A stretch of 43,876 nt of DNA. Source: Dehalococcoidia bacterium (GTDB taxonomy: Bacteria > Chloroflexota > Dehalococcoidia > Tepidiformales > Tepidiformaceae). A program made the position numbers and the translations under genes. Position 1 is the stretch's first letter. Every line of letters begins with the position of its first letter. The DNA lies in NCBI GenBank assembly GCA_003104995.1, contig PQAO01000014.1:1-43876 (forward strand). The letters run 5' to 3'. Below are positions 21,330-29,291 of this stretch, piece by piece. The notes beneath the pieces are model-generated. The model saw only the letters and a list, made by a program, of their open reading frames with translations. It had not been told where the DNA came from and did not search any database.

Positions 21330-22182
21330 TCCCGGTTTCGGTGGCCTTGTGGTATTCCTCCATGGCTTCGGGGAGCCACTTCCGGATGTCGGCGATGCGC
21401 GATTCGTTGCTCGGATGGGTGGAGGCGTATTCGGGCGGTTCAGGGCCGTCACGGGCGGCAGCCATCCGCTCCCAGAAGCCGATAGCCGCTTCAGGGTTGT
21501 AGCCGGCGCGGGCCATGTAGATGAGCCCGATGCGGTCGGCTTCGCTCTCCATGTCGCGGCTGAAGGGGAGGAGCACGCCGAGCTGGGCGCCCGCACCGAA
21601 GAGGGCAAGGACCGTGCCGCGGGTCGCGGGGTCGAGGCCGCCAAGGGTGGCGGAGACAGCAAGAAGCCCGACCTGCGTGAGCTGTTCCTGGAGCATCCGC
21701 TCGGCGCCGTGCTGGGCGATGGCGTGGGCAATCTCGTGGGCCATGACGACGGCGAGGCCCTCTTCGTCCTGTGCGACTTCGAGGATGCCGCTGTAAATGG
21801 CCACCTTGCCGCCGGGGAGGCACCAGGCGTTCTTCGTGGGGGAGGCGATCAACGTGAACTCCCAGGCGAAACCCGGGTCATCGGCGACTTCGGCGATGCG
21901 TTCGCCGACCCGGCGGACGAGGGTGGCTTCGGGGCCGGTGCGGACGATCTCGGTGGCCGATTCGGCGAGGATGTCGCGGTAGGCCTCGGCGCCGAGCGTG
22001 GCCTGGTCTTCCTCGGAGAGGGCAACACGCTGGGTGCGGCCGGTGATGGGGACGGTCTGTTCTTCGGCGCGGCAGTAGAGGAAGAGGGCGAAGCCGACGA
22101 GGATGGCGAGGAGGAGGCCGACCGAGGCGATCTCGGCATAGCCGCGTTCCTGGACGGCGACGGCGCGGACCTGGCGCTGCAT
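21247..22182 (-). CDS. M48 family membrane-anchored metalloprotease
   Basis: 311 residues. One N-terminal transmembrane helix (about 18-36), then a BepA/Oma1-like M48 domain: zinc motif HEIAH (His149, Glu150, His153) and the downstream ESEADRIG (Glu212 as third ligand). The C-terminal tail is Pro/Ala-rich. Such proteases usually degrade or mature misfolded envelope proteins. No Shine-Dalgarno precedes the ATG; instead TACCAT sits 6 bases upstream (22189-22194), so a leaderless message is likely. The last 83 bases overlap the UbiB-family gene on the opposite strand, meaning both C-termini are coded by the same DNA. Divergent from the MNT gene with 49 bases between starts. Confidence 0.87.
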   Translation of the reverse strand: MQRQVRAVAVQERGYAEIASVGLLLAILVGFALFLYCRAEEQTVPITGRTQRVALSEEDQATLGAEAYRDILAESATEIVRTGPEATLVRRVGERIAEVADDPGFAWEFTLIASPTKNAWCLPGGKVAIYSGILEVAQDEEGLAVVMAHEIAHAIAQHGAERMLQEQLTQVGLLAVSATLGGLDPATRGTVLALFGAGAQLGVLLPFSRDMESEADRIGLIYMARAGYNPEAAIGFWERMAAARDGPEPPEYASTHPSNESRIADIRKWLPEAMEEYHKATETGTTMLPPPAGLLLQPARVPHADAASASG

Positions 22183-22231
22183 GGAGGTATGGTAGGGGGT
22201 GCGGGAGAGATGGGTGTCGTATTATTTGGTC
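22183..22231. promoter_or_regulatory. 49-bp divergent leaderless promoter pair
   Basis: TACCAT (22189-22194, minus strand) is 6 bases before the M48 ATG. TATTAT (22220-22225, plus strand) is 6 bases before the MNT ATG. The two -10 boxes are 25 bases apart, so the -35 regions must overlap the opposite promoter. Confidence 0.6.
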
Positions 22232-22552
22232 ATGGAACGGATGGACGAGCTCAGGTCGCGTCACGCCGAACAGTTGGCGGGGTTCTGTGCGCGCTGGCGA
22301 ATACGGGAACTCGCGCTGTTCGGATCGGTGCTGAGAGATGACTTCCGGGCCGAGAGTGACATCGACGTGCTGGTGTCGTTCGAGCCGGACCATCCGTGGT
22401 CGATCGTCGACCACCTCCAGATGGAAGCGGAACTGTCGGCTCTCTTCGGCCGGCGAGTGGAAATGACGAGCCGGATGGCGGTCGAGGCGAGCCCGAACTG
22501 GCTGCGACGGCGGGAGATCCTGGGGACGGCACGAACGCTCTATGCCGCCTAA
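22232..22552 (+). CDS. MNT-family minimal nucleotidyltransferase
   Basis: 106 residues. The polymerase-beta-type active site is clear: GSVLRDDFRAESDIDVLVSF, with Gly31-Ser32 and the Asp43-x-Asp45 metal pair. MntA-type proteins act as antitoxins by adding AMP to HEPN toxins (HepT/DUF86), whose gene normally overlaps. Here no HEPN gene follows; 50 bases downstream is an unrelated hicAB. So this is an orphan MntA or a stand-alone nucleotidyltransferase. Its leaderless promoter (TATTAT-N6-ATG) sits back to back with that of the M48 protease. Confidence 0.82.
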   Translation: MERMDELRSRHAEQLAGFCARWRIRELALFGSVLRDDFRAESDIDVLVSFEPDHPWSIVDHLQMEAELSALFGRRVEMTSRMAVEASPNWLRRREILGTARTLYAA

Positions 22553-22590
22553 CAGCACCTCTTCAGATAGGCGAACATCCAGATTACTGC

Positions 22591-22596
22591 CATCAT
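22591..22596 (+). promoter_or_regulatory. Possible leaderless -10 of hicA (CATCAT)
   Basis: CATCAT lies 6 bases before the GTG at 22603 and is one mismatch from the TATCAT used by vapB2. The overlapping CCAT-C-ATGG dyad could be an operator. Confidence 0.4.
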
Positions 22597-22602
22597 GGTA
22601 CG

Positions 22603-22800
22603 GTGAAGGTTCGAGACGTTATTACGGCTCTTGAGGCGGACGGCTGGTATCTTCACTCAACCGAAGGAAGCCACCGGCAGTTCAAGCACCACACCCGACC
22701 GGGCAGAGTGACCGTCCCGGGCAAGCCAGGGAAGGACCTCGCTGCGGGAACGTTGAACAGCATCTGGAAGCAGGCCGGTATCGCGCGGAGGGACAGATGA
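22603..22800 (+). CDS. hicA: HicA-type mRNA interferase toxin
   Basis: 65 residues, the normal length. The double-stranded-RNA-binding-like HicA fold has its catalytic His in STEGSHRQFKH (His24), and the C-terminal KDLAAGTLNSIWKQAGI helix is characteristic. HicA cleaves mRNA and is inhibited by HicB. GTG 22603 is the start that gives the family N-terminus (VKVRDVITALEADGW). It overlaps hicB by ATGA. The toxin-first order is usual for hicAB. Confidence 0.88.
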   Translation: MKVRDVITALEADGWYLHSTEGSHRQFKHHTRPGRVTVPGKPGKDLAAGTLNSIWKQAGIARRDR

Positions 22801-23018
22801 AGAAGTACGCCGTGGTCATCGAGCTTGCCGGAGCGAACTACTCGGCCTACGTGCCGGACCTCCCCGGGTGCGTCGCCGTGGGAGACACGATCGAAGAGGC
22901 GGAGCGGGAGATCACTTCAGCGATCGAGTTTCACATCGAGGGGCTCCGCGAGGATGGCATGCCCATCCCCGAACCGCAGACGGTGGTGGAGTATGTACCG
23001 GCGCGGGTTGCCGGTTGA
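22797..23018 (+). CDS. hicB: HicB-type antitoxin, short form
   Basis: 73 residues with the degenerate RNase H-like HicB fold: KKYAVVIELAGANYSAYVPDLPGC opening and DTIEEAEREITSAIEFHIEGL helix. The C-terminal ribbon-helix-helix or helix-turn-helix domain that many HicB proteins use for autoregulation is absent. It can neutralise HicA but probably cannot repress the operon alone. It starts within the hicA stop (ATGA), so the two are co-translated. Confidence 0.87.
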   Translation: MKKYAVVIELAGANYSAYVPDLPGCVAVGDTIEEAEREITSAIEFHIEGLREDGMPIPEPQTVVEYVPARVAG

Positions 23019-23092
23019 GTGAAGCGCGCCGCTGAAGCGGGGCGCCCGCACCTGCTACGCTCGTTGCATCACCAACCACGGAGCGTGCCCCC

Positions 23093-23824
23093 ATGCCGTC
23101 GAACGTTGAAGGCTTCGTCCCACCGTCTGCCATGGTCGTCGTCGCCCACCCGGACGACGCCGAGTTCATGGTTGCGGGGACCATCGCGAAATGGGCCCGG
23201 AAGGGCTGCGAGGTCACCTACGTCATCATCACCAAGGGCGACAAGGGGAGCGATGACCCGAACATGACGAGTGAGCGGCTCACCGCCATCCGCGAGGCGG
23301 AGCAGCGGAACGCGGGGGCGGTGCTGGGGGTGGCGAACTACGAGTTCATGGGCTACCCGGATGGGTACCTTCAGCACAGCCTGGAGCTGCGGCGCGACGT
23401 GGCCCGGCTCATCCGGAAACACAAACCACACGTGCTGCTGACGTTCGACCCGACGAACCGCTTCTTTAGCGACAACTATGTAAATCATCCGGACCACCGC
23501 GTGGCGGGAGATGTGGCCCTCGATGCGACCTTCCCGACGGCGCGCGACCGGTTGACGTTCCCCGAGCTGTTGCTGGACGGCTACGAGCCGTGGAAGGTCC
23601 GCCAGGTGTGGCTTTCCGGTTCGGACAGGCCGAACGTGTGGGTCGATATCGCCGACACGCTGGAGTTGAAGAAGGCAGCGCTGCGGGAGCATCCGAGCCA
23701 GCTGGAGGCGGATATGGTGGAGTTCGCGGAGGGGTTCGCGCGCACGGCCGCGGAAGGTCAGGACTTCGAATACGCGGAAGCGTTCCGGCGGTTCATCCTG
23801 GAGGAGGATCCGATCCACGAGTAG
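23093..23824 (+). CDS. PIG-L/LmbE family deacetylase
   Basis: 243 residues. The zinc motif AHPDDAE (His19, Asp21, Asp22) and the second motif NHPDHR define the PIG-L family of metal-dependent N-deacetylases, which act on N-acetylglucosaminyl lipids, mycothiol/bacillithiol precursors or chitobiose. The specific substrate is unknown. The start has GGAG at reasonable distance, and TACGCT at 23056-23061 is a plausible leadered -10. An intrinsic terminator follows the stop, so it is a single-gene unit. Confidence 0.87.
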   Translation: MPSNVEGFVPPSAMVVVAHPDDAEFMVAGTIAKWARKGCEVTYVIITKGDKGSDDPNMTSERLTAIREAEQRNAGAVLGVANYEFMGYPDGYLQHSLELRRDVARLIRKHKPHVLLTFDPTNRFFSDNYVNHPDHRVAGDVALDATFPTARDRLTFPELLLDGYEPWKVRQVWLSGSDRPNVWVDIADTLELKKAALREHPSQLEADMVEFAEGFARTAAEGQDFEYAEAFRRFILEEDPIHE

Positions 23825-23829
23825 GCAGC

Positions 23830-23859
23830 AAAAAGGCCCCTCCGGGGAAGGGCCTTTTG
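23830..23859. terminator. Bidirectional intrinsic terminator
   Basis: AAAAGGCCC (23831-23839) pairs perfectly with GGGCCTTTT (23850-23858) around a 10-base loop. It has an A run on one side and a T run on the other, so it can stop transcripts from both the PIG-L gene and the convergent AOR gene. Confidence 0.9.
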
Positions 23860-23881
23860 CCGCGCGACGGGGCACGAGCGT

Positions 23882-25696
23882 TTAGACGACTTCGAGTTCC
23901 TTGAGCTTCTCCTCTGGCACGACGCCGTTCTTCCAGCCGCGGACGCGGTAGTACTCCTCGAGCATCTCATCGAGTTCGCAGAGCTGGCCGAGGGAGCCCT
24001 TCGCGTTTGATGGTTCGTCGGTAAAGCGCCTGGGGAGGTAGTCGGACCCCTCGCGGAAGCCGGCGAGGTTGTTGTAGTGGCGTTCGAGGTTGTAGATCCG
24101 TTCGCCGGTGCGGAGGACGTCGTTGGCGTCGAACTTGTCGATGCCGGTCATCACGCGGTACTGCTCGGCGTACTCGTCGGGGCCTTCGGCAAAGGCGCTG
24201 AACTTGCAGAGGTCGAGGCTATCGGAGAAGGCGTGGATGTCCTGGAGAAGCTTGAGCAGCTCGCCCTTGCCCTCGTAGGCCTGGGGGTCGGTCTTGAGGC
24301 CGATGACGCCGAGCTCGCTGGCGGGGCTGTAACCCCGAAGGTGGCAGGCGCCGCGGTTCGAGGTGGCATAGCCGAGGCCCATGCCCTTGAAGCCGCGGGG
24401 GTCGTAGGCGGGGGTGGCCTGGCCCTTGACCGTCATGGCGATCTCCGGGTGGCCGATCGACTTCGCGAAGAAGTCGATGCCATTGGCGAGCTGATCACCG
24501 ATTCCCTGGCGGTAAGTGATGAGGCGGGAGACCTCGATCATGCGGTCTCTATCGCCCCAGGAGATGCCGGCGCTGGCCGGGATGTACTCGCGCTGGGTGG
24601 CTTCCATGACCATCGAGCAGACCTGGCCGATCTCGATGGCGTCGTAGCCGAAGTCGTTCGCCATGTCGATCATGAAGGCCACCGAGGTGATGTCGTCGTT
24701 GCCGCAGTTGGCGCCGAGAGACCAGGCCGGCTCGTACTCGACGGACTCCATCTTGACCTTGTAGGGCCCGTCCTTGATCTCGACTTCCTTCTTGCAGGCG
24801 ACCGGGCAGGCGTGGCAGGTGGGGTCGTCGATGAGGTAGTGCGCGTTGACGTACTCGCCGCCGATGAGTTCGGCGTGTTCGTACGAGGTGTCCTGGCTGT
24901 TGCGGGCGCCGAGGCCGCCGACGGTGTTGCTCACGTTCATGAGCATGTTGGTGCCGTAGACGGAGAGGCCACCCTTCTTTGGGGAGGTGATGTTGGCTTC
25001 GTCCATGATCTTCTCGAGGCCGGCGGAGTGGGCGGCCCGCCAGGCGTCGCGGTCGGCGGCGCGGGGCATGGCCCGCTCGGCTTTGACGACGACGGCCTTG
25101 AGCATTTTGGAGCCGCCGACGCAGCCGGTGCCGCCGCGGCCCGAGGCGCGGTCGTTTTCGTTGAGCCACGCCGCGAAGCGGACGAGGTTTTCGCCAGCAG
25201 GGCCGATGGCCATGACGCTGAGGTCATCGGCGCCGTGGCGGTCCTTGAGGATCTGGATGGTTTCGTGGACGCCCTTGCCCCAGAGGTCGGAGGCATCGCG
25301 GAGTTCGACGGTGTTGTTGGAAACGTAGGCGTAGACGGGTTTGGTTGACTTCCCCTTGAAGACGATGCCGTCGAAGCCGGCCCAGCGGAGGCGGGCAGCA
25401 CTCCAGCCCCCCATGTGGCTATCGGTGACGGTGCCGGTGAGCGGGCTCTTGGTGACGACGGCGAGGCGGCCGCTCATGCTCGCTTCGGTCCCCGTGAGGG
25501 GGCCGTTCATGAAGCAGAGGACATTCTCGGCGCTGAGCGCGTCGATCGTGGGGCCCGCCTCGTAGACGTAGCGGACGCCGACGCCCCGGGCGCCGATGTA
25601 CTTGCGTGCCCACTCTTCGGGAATGGGGTTGTAGTCCACCTTTCCCGAGGTGAGGTCGACGTTGCCGACTCTGCCGGCATAACCACCGAGTGCCAT
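23882..25696 (-). CDS. Aldehyde:ferredoxin oxidoreductase (tungstopterin AOR family)
   Basis: 604 residues, the full length of the AOR family: bis-tungstopterin enzymes that oxidise aldehydes to acids or reduce acids using ferredoxin. The [4Fe-4S] ligands are C294-x2-C297-x3-C301 (TCHACPVACKKEV) plus Cys497 (LDLCKFSAF). The N-terminal GRVGNVDLTSGKV and ARGVGVRYVYE stretches and the SGRGGTGCVGGSKMLKAVVV loop bind the pterin. A strong AAGGAG lies 6-7 bases before the ATG, and TATACT at 25731-25736 is the likely -10. No ferredoxin or second subunit is adjacent. Function may be detoxification of aldehydes or amino-acid/aromatic degradation. Confidence 0.92.
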   Translation of the reverse strand: MALGGYAGRVGNVDLTSGKVDYNPIPEEWARKYIGARGVGVRYVYEAGPTIDALSAENVLCFMNGPLTGTEASMSGRLAVVTKSPLTGTVTDSHMGGWSAARLRWAGFDGIVFKGKSTKPVYAYVSNNTVELRDASDLWGKGVHETIQILKDRHGADDLSVMAIGPAGENLVRFAAWLNENDRASGRGGTGCVGGSKMLKAVVVKAERAMPRAADRDAWRAAHSAGLEKIMDEANITSPKKGGLSVYGTNMLMNVSNTVGGLGARNSQDTSYEHAELIGGEYVNAHYLIDDPTCHACPVACKKEVEIKDGPYKVKMESVEYEPAWSLGANCGNDDITSVAFMIDMANDFGYDAIEIGQVCSMVMEATQREYIPASAGISWGDRDRMIEVSRLITYRQGIGDQLANGIDFFAKSIGHPEIAMTVKGQATPAYDPRGFKGMGLGYATSNRGACHLRGYSPASELGVIGLKTDPQAYEGKGELLKLLQDIHAFSDSLDLCKFSAFAEGPDEYAEQYRVMTGIDKFDANDVLRTGERIYNLERHYNNLAGFREGSDYLPRRFTDEPSNAKGSLGQLCELDEMLEEYYRVRGWKNGVVPEEKLKELEVV

Positions 25697-25730
25697 TTCG
25701 AACTCCTTTGTTGCGAATCAGGAGGGCCGC

Positions 25731-25736
25731 AGTATA
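25731..25736 (-). promoter_or_regulatory. AOR -10 box (TATACT)
   Basis: Near-consensus TATACT on the minus strand, about 35 bases before the AOR start. It implies a leadered message of roughly 28 bases with a strong Shine-Dalgarno, in contrast with the leaderless genes. Confidence 0.55.
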
Positions 25737-25894
25737 GATCGCTCGCGGACGCCCTGCGTACACCCCTGCTTACTTCCTCTTGCGGCAAGCGGCGGCGTTC
25801 GTGACGGGATGGGCACGCTCCCCTATCGTTGCCGCTGACGCGTGGCCGGCGTGCCCTCAGGCCGAAACGAGCGCCGATGGTGGAGGTCCGCAGG

Positions 25895-27178
25895 ATGGCC
25901 GCAGAGGCGCGTGGCGGATGGCGGGAACGGGTACCGGCGCTGCAGCACCGGGACTTCCGGATCCTCTGGGCGGGCATGTTCTTCTCATCGGCGACGATGA
26001 TGTTCCAGTTCTACGCGCAGGGCTGGTTCATCCTGAGCCTGACCGGTTCGGCGTCGCTGCTGGGGTTGCTGGGCGTGGCCCGTGGCGCCGGGATGCTCAC
26101 CTTCAGCCTGTACGGTGGGGCGCTCGCCGACCGGATGGACCGGCGGACGCTGCTGATGGCGACGCAGGGCGGGGCGCTGGCCGTGTACGGACTGCTGACG
26201 CTGCTGGTGGTGTTCGACACGATTAACCTCTGGGTGGCGTTCGCGCTGATCTTCGTCTCGGCGTCGATCGAATCGATGGATGGGCCGACCCGGCAGGCGC
26301 TGCTCCCGAACCTCGTTCCGCGTGAGCACCTGCCGAACGCGATCGCGCTGTTCACGGCGGCCACGATCAGCTCCTACGCGTTCCTGCCGCCGATGGCAGG
26401 GATCGCGATCGAGACCATTGGCGTCGGGGGCGCGTTCGGGGTGAGCCTGATCGGCCACGTGGTGGTGATCGGGGCCCTGCTGATGATGCGGACAAAGGGC
26501 GAGGCACCAGTGCAGCGCGACAACATCGTGCGGGCGGTGGGCCGGGGTGTGGCCTACGCCACGGAGCGGCCGCGGGTGCGGTGGATCATCCTGTTGAGCC
26601 TGCTGACCGGCACGCTCGGGTTTCCCATCATCAGCACGCTCGCGCCCTACTGGATGACCGAAGTGCTGGGCCTGGACGCGATGGGCTGGACGTTCATGGG
26701 GTGGTTCTGGGGGCTCGGCGCGGTGGGGGCAACGGTGTACCTCTCAATGCGGGGTCACAGCCGGGGATTGGGCTGGACAGTGATCGGTTCCGCTGCGGCG
26801 TTCGGGCTGACCCTGGTCTTGTTCGGGTTCACGCGGTCGGTGCCGATCGCGGCCGTGTTCTGGTGCCTGAACGGGGCGTGCTTCACGACCAACATGATCT
26901 CGTCGACCTCGCTGCTGCAGATGATCGTCGAGGCCGCGTACGTCGGGCGGGTGATGTCGCTGCGGATGGTCTCGTCGGCGTTCAACCAGCTGGCCGCCTG
27001 GCCGCTGGGGTCGCTCGCGGACGGGATCGGGGTGGAGCGGATGGTGCGGGGCGTGGCGACGGCGCTGACGGTGCTCGTGCTGGCCGCCCCGCTGATTTCC
27101 CGGTCTGCGCGGACCCTGGACGCGGATGTGGGACGGCGGGAACCTGCAGGTGACCCGGCCAGGGAAGCCGCGGGCTAA
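25895..27178 (+). CDS. MFS transporter
   Basis: 427 residues, about 12 transmembrane helices. EntS/MFS_3-like exporter with motif A at GGALADRMDRRTLL and the SASIESMDGPTRQALLPNLVP segment common in this group. ATG 25895 is chosen because GGAGG (25882-25886) lies 8 bases upstream; the frame is open back to 25829. TATCGT at 25824-25829 with GTGACG 17 bases earlier is a possible promoter. The substrate is unknown. It has no co-transcribed partner; the next gene starts about 150 bases on. Confidence 0.82.
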   Translation: MAAEARGGWRERVPALQHRDFRILWAGMFFSSATMMFQFYAQGWFILSLTGSASLLGLLGVARGAGMLTFSLYGGALADRMDRRTLLMATQGGALAVYGLLTLLVVFDTINLWVAFALIFVSASIESMDGPTRQALLPNLVPREHLPNAIALFTAATISSYAFLPPMAGIAIETIGVGGAFGVSLIGHVVVIGALLMMRTKGEAPVQRDNIVRAVGRGVAYATERPRVRWIILLSLLTGTLGFPIISTLAPYWMTEVLGLDAMGWTFMGWFWGLGAVGATVYLSMRGHSRGLGWTVIGSAAAFGLTLVLFGFTRSVPIAAVFWCLNGACFTTNMISSTSLLQMIVEAAYVGRVMSLRMVSSAFNQLAAWPLGSLADGIGVERMVRGVATALTVLVLAAPLISRSARTLDADVGRREPAGDPAREAAG

Positions 27179-27182
27179 CGTT

Positions 27183-27208
27183 CGAAAGACGAAAGACGAA
27201 GGACGAAG
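27183..27208 (+). repeat. Heptamer tandem repeat CGAARGA, 3.7 copies
   Basis: CGAAAGA, CGAAAGA, CGAAGGA and CGAAG follow each other directly after the MFS stop codon. It is a short simple repeat in the intergenic region with no evident function. Confidence 0.8.
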
Positions 27209-27332
27209 TGCGCCCGCGGCGCGCAACGTCACTGTTTGTTCACCCGGCCCGCGGCACTTCGCGCCGGGGTTTCGCCATGGTGGTTGTGAGCGCGGCGTGA
27301 TTGATGCCGTGCACCAATGACGAGTGATTCAC

Positions 27333-29282
27333 ATGCGATACTTCCGATTTCTCCTGTTGCTGGTGGCGGTGAGCGCTCTGGCGGCCTGCAGCCCGGTCGA
27401 TGAGCCGCGAGGCGGCGGAGCCACGGCAACCACCGCGCCGGCCGTGACGCCACTCCTGTTCGGGATCGGTGTGCACATCGAGCCGGTGGGCCCGACCGCC
27501 CAGACGGCGGGCAGCCCCGCCGCTTCGGGGGGCTACAACACGACGCAGGCCTTCGAGCGCGCGGTCGAGGACATCCAGACGGTGGCCGGCATCGTGGAGG
27601 CGCACGACGGACGGCTGACGATCCAGTCGCAGTCGCCATTCTCGACGACAGCGGTCCGGGAGGGCTCGACCGCCCTGGCCGACTGGGAGGACGCGGGCCA
27701 CGAAATTGGGCTGCACTTCCACGAAGACGCCCACCTGGGGAAAGAGACGGCCAGCCTGCCCGTGGAGCGCTGGTGCGAGGTGATGCGCGAGGAGCTGGGC
27801 TTCCTGCGCGAAGCCGGCGTGGACACAGTGGCCTACTGGAGCGGCGGGAACCTGTACCCGGACTTGCTGGAGGCGGCCGAGTGCGCGGGGCTCTCGGTGA
27901 ACAGCGACTGGAAGAACCCGGCGACCCAGCAGACGGCGCCGGAACTGGCGGGAACGGTCCCGTGGCGGCCTTCGGGCGGCACCGACGGTACGGATGTGAC
28001 CGCGTTCGCGACGCACGACCCGGATGGGCCGGTCGTGTTCCTGCCGGAAGGGGCCTACGACCGGACGGACTACGCCTCGGGGCGGCGGGAGATGACGGAC
28101 GAGGAGTACTTCGCGTACCTGGAGGCGAGCCTGCTGGCGTCGCTCGAGGCCGCCGAGGCGGGGAAGGTGAACGTCTTCCACTTCACGGTGCACCCGGGCG
28201 AGTTCCGCGGAAACGCGAGCGACCCGTTCGGAGTGCTCGAACAGTTCCTGGCCGGGGTGGTCGACCCACTGGTGGCCGAGGGAAAGGTGGAGTGGGCGAC
28301 GTTCAGCGAGATGGCGGCGGCCTTCGAGTCGTGGGAGGACGCGAACCCCGGGACCGACCCGCGAGCGGGGACGAACGTGGCCACGGGGACGCCGGCGGCC
28401 ACGGCAACCCCGGCGGCGGAGGGCTCCGTTACGCCCCGCCCGGCGCAGCCAGGGGCCGGAAGCGCGCCGCGAGGGAGCACTGCGCTGCCGGGCAGCGTGG
28501 AGCGCGACATCACGTACTGCAGCCAGGGCGGCGTTGACCTGAAGATGGACCTCTACCGGCCGGAACAGCCGAACGGCGCGGCGGTGATGTTCATCCATGG
28601 TGGCGGGTGGACGAGCGGCAGCAAGAACGGTGGGAGCGGGAGCGAGATGTGGCCGGAGCTGCTCGGGCGGGGCTACCTGGTGGCGTCGATCGACTACCGG
28701 CTGGCGCCGAAGCACCCGTTCCCGGCCCAGATGGAGGACGTGACCTGCGCGGTGCTCTACCTGAAGCGCAACGCGGCGGACCTCGGCATCGACCCGGAGC
28801 GGATCGGGGCGTACGGCGGGAGCGCGGGAGGGCACCTGGCATCGCTCCTGGGGACGACCGGCGGGCACGGCTACGAGGGCGCCATCACCTCGCTCGACGC
28901 CGAAGTGGCGGCTGTGGTCGACCTGTTCGGGCCGACGGACCTGACGGTGGACTTCGACGGGGCGTCGGAGCGGATCATCACGACGGTCTTCGGGGCGACG
29001 GACCGGGATTCGAAGGTACTCGTGCAGGCGAGCCCGGTGCACAACGTCTCAGCAGACGACCCGCCCTTCCTGATCATCCACGGGGAGCTGGACGAGCTGG
29101 TACCGATCGCGCAGGGCGCGGCGCTGTACGAGGCGCTGGTGGCACCCGGGGTGGAGGCCGAGTTCGTGCCGGTGAAGAACGCGAACCACGGCTTCACGCC
29201 AACGGGCGGGCCGATCAGCCCAACGCGGGTGGAGATCACGAGGATGGTTGCGGACTTCTTCGACAAGCACCTGGGGAGCTGA
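27333..29282 (+). CDS. Lipoprotein: polysaccharide-deacetylase-like domain fused to an esterase
   Basis: 649 residues. A lipoprotein signal peptide ends in the lipobox LAAC (Cys19). Residues ~40-340 resemble a polysaccharide deacetylase barrel (GHEIGLHFHEDAH), but the canonical NodB TFDDG motif is not seen. A Thr/Pro/Ala-rich linker follows (~345-390). The C-terminal ~260 residues are a BD-FAE/acetylesterase alpha/beta hydrolase with HGGGW (His422 on), nucleophile Ser497 in GGSAGG, Asp587 (GELDELV) and His619 (NANHGF). It probably works on the outer surface removing acyl groups from polysaccharides, with both domains on the same substrate. ATG 27333 is preferred over GTG 27324; neither has a good ribosome site. 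Convergent with dnaE, 9 bases apart. Confidence 0.82.
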   Translation: MRYFRFLLLLVAVSALAACSPVDEPRGGGATATTAPAVTPLLFGIGVHIEPVGPTAQTAGSPAASGGYNTTQAFERAVEDIQTVAGIVEAHDGRLTIQSQSPFSTTAVREGSTALADWEDAGHEIGLHFHEDAHLGKETASLPVERWCEVMREELGFLREAGVDTVAYWSGGNLYPDLLEAAECAGLSVNSDWKNPATQQTAPELAGTVPWRPSGGTDGTDVTAFATHDPDGPVVFLPEGAYDRTDYASGRREMTDEEYFAYLEASLLASLEAAEAGKVNVFHFTVHPGEFRGNASDPFGVLEQFLAGVVDPLVAEGKVEWATFSEMAAAFESWEDANPGTDPRAGTNVATGTPAATATPAAEGSVTPRPAQPGAGSAPRGSTALPGSVERDITYCSQGGVDLKMDLYRPEQPNGAAVMFIHGGGWTSGSKNGGSGSEMWPELLGRGYLVASIDYRLAPKHPFPAQMEDVTCAVLYLKRNAADLGIDPERIGAYGGSAGGHLASLLGTTGGHGYEGAITSLDAEVAAVVDLFGPTDLTVDFDGASERIITTVFGATDRDSKVLVQASPVHNVSADDPPFLIIHGELDELVPIAQGAALYEALVAPGVEAEFVPVKNANHGFTPTGGPISPTRVEITRMVADFFDKHLGS

Positions 29283-29291
29283 GCGGGGAGC

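Noticed and set aside
27179..27208. Heptamer repeats as a regulatory or phase-variation tract
   Set aside because: They lie outside any coding frame and more than 100 bases from the next start, with only 3.7 imperfect copies, so I record them only as a simple repeat.
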